This document shows, in pieces, positions 6,319 through 7,384 of a DNA stretch of 7,384 nt. The notes beneath the pieces are model-generated. The model saw nothing but the letters and a program-made list of their open reading frames with translations. It made no database searches and had not been told where the DNA came from. Location of the stretch: assembly GCA_900548315.1 (NCBI GenBank), contig URJU01000111.1, positions 1 to 7,384 of the forward strand. The letters are read 5' to 3'. A program made the position numbers and the translations under genes. How positions within the stretch are numbered: the stretch's first letter is position 1; the number at the start of each line of letters is the position of its first letter. The stretch is from an uncultured Coprococcus sp. GTDB lineage: Bacteria; Bacillota; Clostridia; Lachnospirales; Lachnospiraceae.

Positions 6319-7337
6319 TCACTTTCCTCTGTTTCTCTGAGCATTTCGGGAATTCTCAACTGCTTGTTTTCCCTTTCTGCTCATTTTATCTTCATATTTT
6401 TCATATGCATTCACAATCTTCTGAACAAGTGGATGTCTTACAACATCCAAGCTAGTCAGGTGACATATGCTAATGTCATCTATATCCTTCAGCACCTTCA
6501 GTGCCACATCAAGTCCTGACTGTGCATCATGAGGCAGATCTTTCTGTGACAGATCACCTGTTATGATTGCTTTAGATCCAAATCCAATACGTGTGAGAAA
6601 CATCTTCATCTGAGCTGGAGTTGTATTTTGCGCCTCATCAAGCACTATATAGGCATTGTCCAGCGTACGTCCTCTCATATATGCCAGAGGAGCAACCTCT
6701 ATGAGTCCCTTCTCCATATTCTTCATAAATGCATCAGCACCCATAATCTCATACAGAGCATCGTATAACGGTCTGAGATATGGATCAACCTTGCTCTGGA
6801 GATCTCCAGGCAGAAATCCCAGCTTTTCTCCAGCCTCGATTGCTGGTCGTGTAAGTATTATCCTTCCCACTTCATTATTTTTAAATGCCGTTATAGCCTT
6901 CGCCATAGCCAGATATGTCTTACCTGTTCCAGCAGGACCAACGCCAAACACTATCATGGATTTCTCTATTGCATTAACGTATGAACGCTGTCCTACTGTT
7001 TTCGGCTTTATAGGCTTTCCATTAGTTGTATGACAGATTATATCTCGATCTATCTCTGCAAGATTCTCTTTAGCTTCCTGAGGATGATCATTCACCATGG
7101 ATATTACATAGTCTACCTTTTGTTCATCAAGGACAGTACCTCTATCTGCCATCTCAAACAACTGCTCTATCACTTGGATAGATTTCTTTACTCTGTCTTC
7201 ATATCCACTGACCTTCAACTTGTCATCACGAAGTATCATGGATACATCAAAAGCCTTCTCAATCTTCTTTATGTTGACATCAAACTGGCCAAACACCGTC
7301 TGGACATAATTGGATGCAACCGTAATAGATTCTGTAT
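6319..7337 (-). CDS. phoH: PhoH-family ATPase (YbeZ-like), 5' end missing at the contig end
   Basis: This is a cytoplasmic P-loop NTPase related to the helicase fold and associated with RNA metabolism; its conserved partner is YbeY. Counting from the GTG at 7296, Walker A is GPAGTGKT (120-127), Walker B is YIVLDEAQN (216-224), with TGDLSQKDLP (246-255) and DVVRHPLVQKIVNAYE (284-299) as the sensor and arginine-containing motifs. The N-terminal RNA-binding-like segment VFGQFDVNIKKIEKAFDV opens the visible protein. The reading frame stays open upstream of the GTG (TESITVASNYVQT before VFGQFD) up to the junction with adapter sequence at 7337. Other PhoH proteins have a short extension before the xFGxxD motif, so the true start was lost with the end of the contig and the GTG is internal. 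The visible part is about 338 residues, close to the usual family length. The C-terminus is basic (SRKGKQAVENSRNAQRNRGK). The stop is 1 bp from the ybeY ATG. Confidence 0.95.
6326..6330 (-). promoter_or_regulatory. Shine-Dalgarno that decides the ybeY start
   Basis: AGAGG (continuing AAAG) on the minus strand is located in the last codons of phoH, with an 8-nt spacer to the ATG at 6317. It supports the 170-residue YbeY over a version starting at 6359. Confidence 0.75.
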
Positions 7338-7384
7338 CTGTCTCTTATACACATCTCCGCGCCCACGAGACGCGCAGTAATCTC
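7338..7384. other. Illumina Nextera (Tn5) sequencing adapter, non-biological
   Basis: CTGTCTCTTATACACATCT at 7338-7356 is the exact 19-bp Tn5 mosaic end used in Nextera/tagmentation kits. It is followed at 7357-7371 by CCGCGCCCACGAGAC, which differs from the Nextera read-2 stem CCGAGCCCACGAGAC by one base (C for A at 7360). Next come an 8-base sample index position (GCGCAGTA, 7372-7379) and ATCTC (7380-7384), the first five bases of the P7 tail. The four parts occur in the exact order and lengths of a read that ran through a short insert into the adapter. Organism sequence therefore ends at about 7337. This belongs to library preparation and should be trimmed; it is not a natural transposon end. 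Confidence 0.97.

Noticed and set aside
6318..6359. Longer YbeY starting at the ATG at 6359 (184 residues)
   Set aside because: It would overlap phoH by 41 bp and add a non-conserved acidic leader, while the ATG at 6317 has AGAGG at an 8-nt spacing.
7338..7356. Possible natural Tn5/IS50 transposon end
   Set aside because: The 19-bp mosaic end is followed by the synthetic read-2 stem, an index and the P7 start, which do not occur in a natural transposon.
7030..7380. Plus-strand reading frame of 116 codons at the right end, ending in LLYTSPRPRDAQ
   Set aside because: It is antisense to phoH and its last residues are translated Nextera adapter, so it cannot be a gene.

Overview
The window is a stretch of ordinary bacterial chromosome at the end of an assembly contig. 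All eight complete or near-complete genes, plus a partial one at the left edge, lie on the minus strand, so the text reads in transcription order from right to left. Base composition is AT-leaning, ribosome binding sites are strong and A/G-rich, and one gene uses a TTG start. ProB is the short form and YnzC/DUF896, YerB/DUF3048 and phoH-ybeY are all present. Together these point to a low-GC Gram-positive (Bacillota), most likely a gut Clostridia of the Lachnospiraceae type. That taxonomic call is inference from gene content only.

Right-hand transcription unit (7337 down to 4640): a 5'-truncated phoH ATPase gene, then ybeY (16S rRNA maturation and rRNA quality control endoribonuclease), then a DUF3048/YerB-like lipoprotein. 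The genes are separated by 1 bp or overlap by 14 bp. The unit ends at a strong Rho-independent terminator (4640-4683). Left-hand unit (4583 down to 1 and beyond): a small membrane-anchored protein of unknown function (TTG start), a BaiN/RdsA (HI0933/YhiN) family flavoprotein, a COG2509 FAD-dependent dehydrogenase overlapping it by 17 bp, proB (glutamate 5-kinase, first step of proline synthesis), a YnzC-like DUF896 protein, and the first 38 codons of a probable 5-formyltetrahydrofolate cyclo-ligase. Apart from the 71-bp gap before proB, genes in this unit are spaced by 2-21 bp or overlap, consistent with cotranscription.

The last 47 bases (7338-7384) are not from the organism. They match an Illumina Nextera (Tn5) adapter: the 19-bp mosaic end, the read-2 stem with one mismatch, an 8-base index and the first five bases of the P7 tail. 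Genomic sequence therefore ends at about 7337, and phoH is cut there. The GTG at 7296 is an internal codon and not the real start.

I found no CRISPR array, RNA gene, insertion sequence, phage gene or defence system, and no novel multi-gene system. The points most worth a second look are the adapter tail and its effect on phoH, the unknown small membrane protein, and the unsettled function of the two coupled flavoproteins next to proB.
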